Assembly: GCF_013170825.1 (NCBI RefSeq)
Contig: NZ_CP033365.1
Span: 2,368,001-2,432,000 of the forward strand
Length of the DNA stretch: 64,000 nucleotides
Source of the DNA: Mesorhizobium sp. NZP2298
GTDB lineage: Bacteria > Pseudomonadota > Alphaproteobacteria > Rhizobiales > Rhizobiaceae
Direction of reading: 5' to 3'
The translations under genes and the position numbers were made by a program. Below, one piece after another: positions 62,855-64,000 of the stretch. Each line of letters begins with the position of its first letter. Position 1 is the first letter of the stretch. The notes under the pieces were generated by a model that was given only the letters and a program-made list of their open reading frames with translations, searched no databases and was not told where the DNA came from.

Positions 62855-63640
62855 TCAGAAAAACTCGTCGAGGAGCCGATACCAGGAGAGCTTCGCCGGC
62901 TCTTGCGGTGGTCCGTAGCGTTCGAGAAAGGGCTCTATCCAGGTCTCGCCGATGTTATAGCGGATGCTCGAGCAGGCGAGCGCCAGATCCTGGTGGCGAT
63001 CGGCGACGCCCAGCCGGCCGCAATCGATGAAACCGCTGAAACTGTCCCGGGCAGCCATGACATTCGGCAGGCAGGCATCGCCATGGGCGACGACAAGATC
63101 CTCGGTTGTTGGCCTCAGCGCCTCAAGCTCGGCGAAGGCTTTCGCGGCGGTCCAGCCCTGCCTCTCATCGTCGAAATCGCTTTCGTCGACGTCGCCGGCC
63201 TCCATGCGCGATCGCGCGGCCGCGATCCGCCTGAAGAGGCGATGGTCGAAGGGACAGGAGCCGATATCCAGCGTGTGCAGGTCGCGAAGCGCGCTGGCCA
63301 TGATCTCGATGACATCAGCCGGATCGATCGGCGCCGACGCCAAATCCTCGCCGGCGACGGCCGACATCAGCAGCCAGTCGTGACCGGCATGGCTTTCCAG
63401 GGCGATCACATCGGGACAGGCGATGCCTTGTCCGGCAAGCCAGCGCAACCGCGCGGCTTCATCGGCGAGTTCGGCAAAGGGACCGTTCCGCTCGCATTTC
63501 AGGAACAGGGCCGGCTTGTCGTCGGCTACCAGCCGGAACACACCGGCCTTTGATTTGCCGATGGTTTGCCGGTGCCAGCGATAGCCGGAGAGCCTGTTCT
63601 TCAGCTCCCGCGGCAGTTCATTTTCGGGGACGAAGTTCAT
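62855..63640 (-). CDS. Aminoglycoside 3'-phosphotransferase-like kinase (APH(3') type)
   Basis: The 261-residue kinase has the length of APH(3') enzymes (about 264). Conserved sites are GVFRLVADDKPALFLKCE, the Brenner motif VVAHGDACLPNVM, with catalytic Asp, and FIDCGRLGVADRHQDLAL for metal and ATP. Chromosomal relatives may phosphorylate kanamycin-like compounds or another sugar. No transposon flanks it. The start at 63640 was chosen because the APH fold begins there; the longer frame adds 65 unrelated residues. Confidence 0.88.
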   Translation of the reverse strand: MNFVPENELPRELKNRLSGYRWHRQTIGKSKAGVFRLVADDKPALFLKCERNGPFAELADEAARLRWLAGQGIACPDVIALESHAGHDWLLMSAVAGEDLASAPIDPADVIEIMASALRDLHTLDIGSCPFDHRLFRRIAAARSRMEAGDVDESDFDDERQGWTAAKAFAELEALRPTTEDLVVAHGDACLPNVMAARDSFSGFIDCGRLGVADRHQDLALACSSIRYNIGETWIEPFLERYGPPQEPAKLSWYRLLDEFF

Positions 63641-63662
63641 CGACAAAGACTGGGAGGCCGGG

Positions 63663-63701
63663 GATCGGGAAGGCCGGACTCTGGTGTCCGGCCTCCCGAT
63701 C
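63663..63701. terminator. Hairpin between the NCS2 permease and APH genes
   Basis: GATCGGGAAGGCCGGAC pairs with GTCCGGCCTCCCGATC, with one bulged or mismatched base, in the 64-bp gap upstream of the APH gene. It probably ends the permease transcript (minus strand). Confidence 0.75.
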
Positions 63702-63704
63702 TCT

Positions 63705-64000
63705 CTATCGGGCGTTCGGCAGGATCTGGTGCAGCACGATGGCCCAGACGGCGCCGAAGGCGATGGATGAACCCAGAATGTACTGCACGATATCCGGAAG
63801 CGTCTTGACGAAATCCGGCGGCGCCAGCGTGGCAAACAGTGCCATCAGGATCGGCAGGCCGATGACCAGCATGTTCCTCTCGGTCAACGGCGTGCCGCGA
63901 ACCACGCGAAAACCGTTCATGGCGATGACGACGCAGAGAACGCCGAAGACGCCGCCGATGACCGGCCCCGGGATCGAGGCGATGACCGCCGAAAGCTTGC
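63705..64000 (-). CDS. NCS2-family xanthine/uracil permease, C-terminal part
   Basis: Only the last 98 or so codons are in the window. My reading gives KLSAVIASIPGPVIGGVFGVL and then MNGFRVVRGTPLTERNMLVIG, followed by two hydrophobic spans ending LHQILPNAR. The IPGPVIGG turn and ERN motif are typical of nucleobase-cation symporters. The rest lies to the right of the window. Confidence 0.82.
   Translation of the reverse strand, partial: KLSAVIASIPGPVIGGVFGVLCVVIAMNGFRVVRGTPLTERNMLVIGLPILMALFATLAPPDFVKTLPDIVQYILGSSIAFGAVWAIVLHQILPNAR

Overview
The window is high-GC alphaproteobacterial chromosome. Gene content points to Rhizobiales, most likely Mesorhizobium or a close relative: a fused anthranilate synthase trpE(G) behind a Trp-codon leader peptide, a ChoXWV choline importer, a stand-alone ClpS2, a three-gene cytochrome bc1 operon, and several dispersed palindromes of the kind common in rhizobia. 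No rRNA, tRNA, CRISPR array, insertion sequence or prophage was recognised. The genus is inferred from gene content, not from a marker gene.

Layout. 1-4062: AbrB-type membrane protein (cut by the window edge), solitary Phd-type antitoxin, small monooxygenase, SDR oxidoreductase, DsrE-like protein, duplicated secreted protein, and a 144-bp palindrome. 4077-7426: cation efflux protein and trpE(G) with promoter, trpL leader and attenuator. 7540-16358: PEP mutase-like enzyme, deacylase, MFS exporter, PQQ glucose dehydrogenase opposite a MarR regulator, flavoprotein disulfide reductase, DUF4126 protein, hexapeptide acetyltransferase. 16361-17076: a deletion scar joining the C-terminal halves of a histidine kinase and a cytochrome b561. 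17129-20642: GlxA-type regulator opposite an isochorismatase-like hydrolase, then fhs. 21036-27783: a five-gene, one-strand cluster (coiled-coil protein, unknown, AAA ATPase, DUF6638, membrane DUF2333), the best candidate here for an undescribed system. 28093-31087: cytochrome c, LysR regulator opposite an EamA exporter, thymidine kinase. 31365-34470: choXWV. 34505-38443: OmpR/EnvZ-like pair, three small exported or membrane proteins, clpS2.

38533-45439: moxR, DUF58, BatA/DUF4159 and VWA-like genes, tightly overlapped. 45582-48105: DUF1285, Nudix CoA pyrophosphatase and CCA-adding enzyme, translationally coupled. 48124-50919: DUF1059, hemF, a small GTG-start gene, soxR with a SoxR-type promoter, trmL. 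51060-56711: possible leader ORF, unknown protein, two coupled ABC exporter halves, GNAT, DUF6665, cupin. 57027-60432: petABC and apt. 60674-64000: two MaoC-fold proteins, corA, an APH(3')-type kinase, and the end of an NCS2 permease.

Most of the window is housekeeping or general accessory metabolism. The points of most interest are the AAA/coiled-coil cluster, the apparently leaderless trpL attenuator, a canonical SoxR-type promoter that faces no complete gene, the kinase/b561 deletion scar, and the dispersed palindromes.
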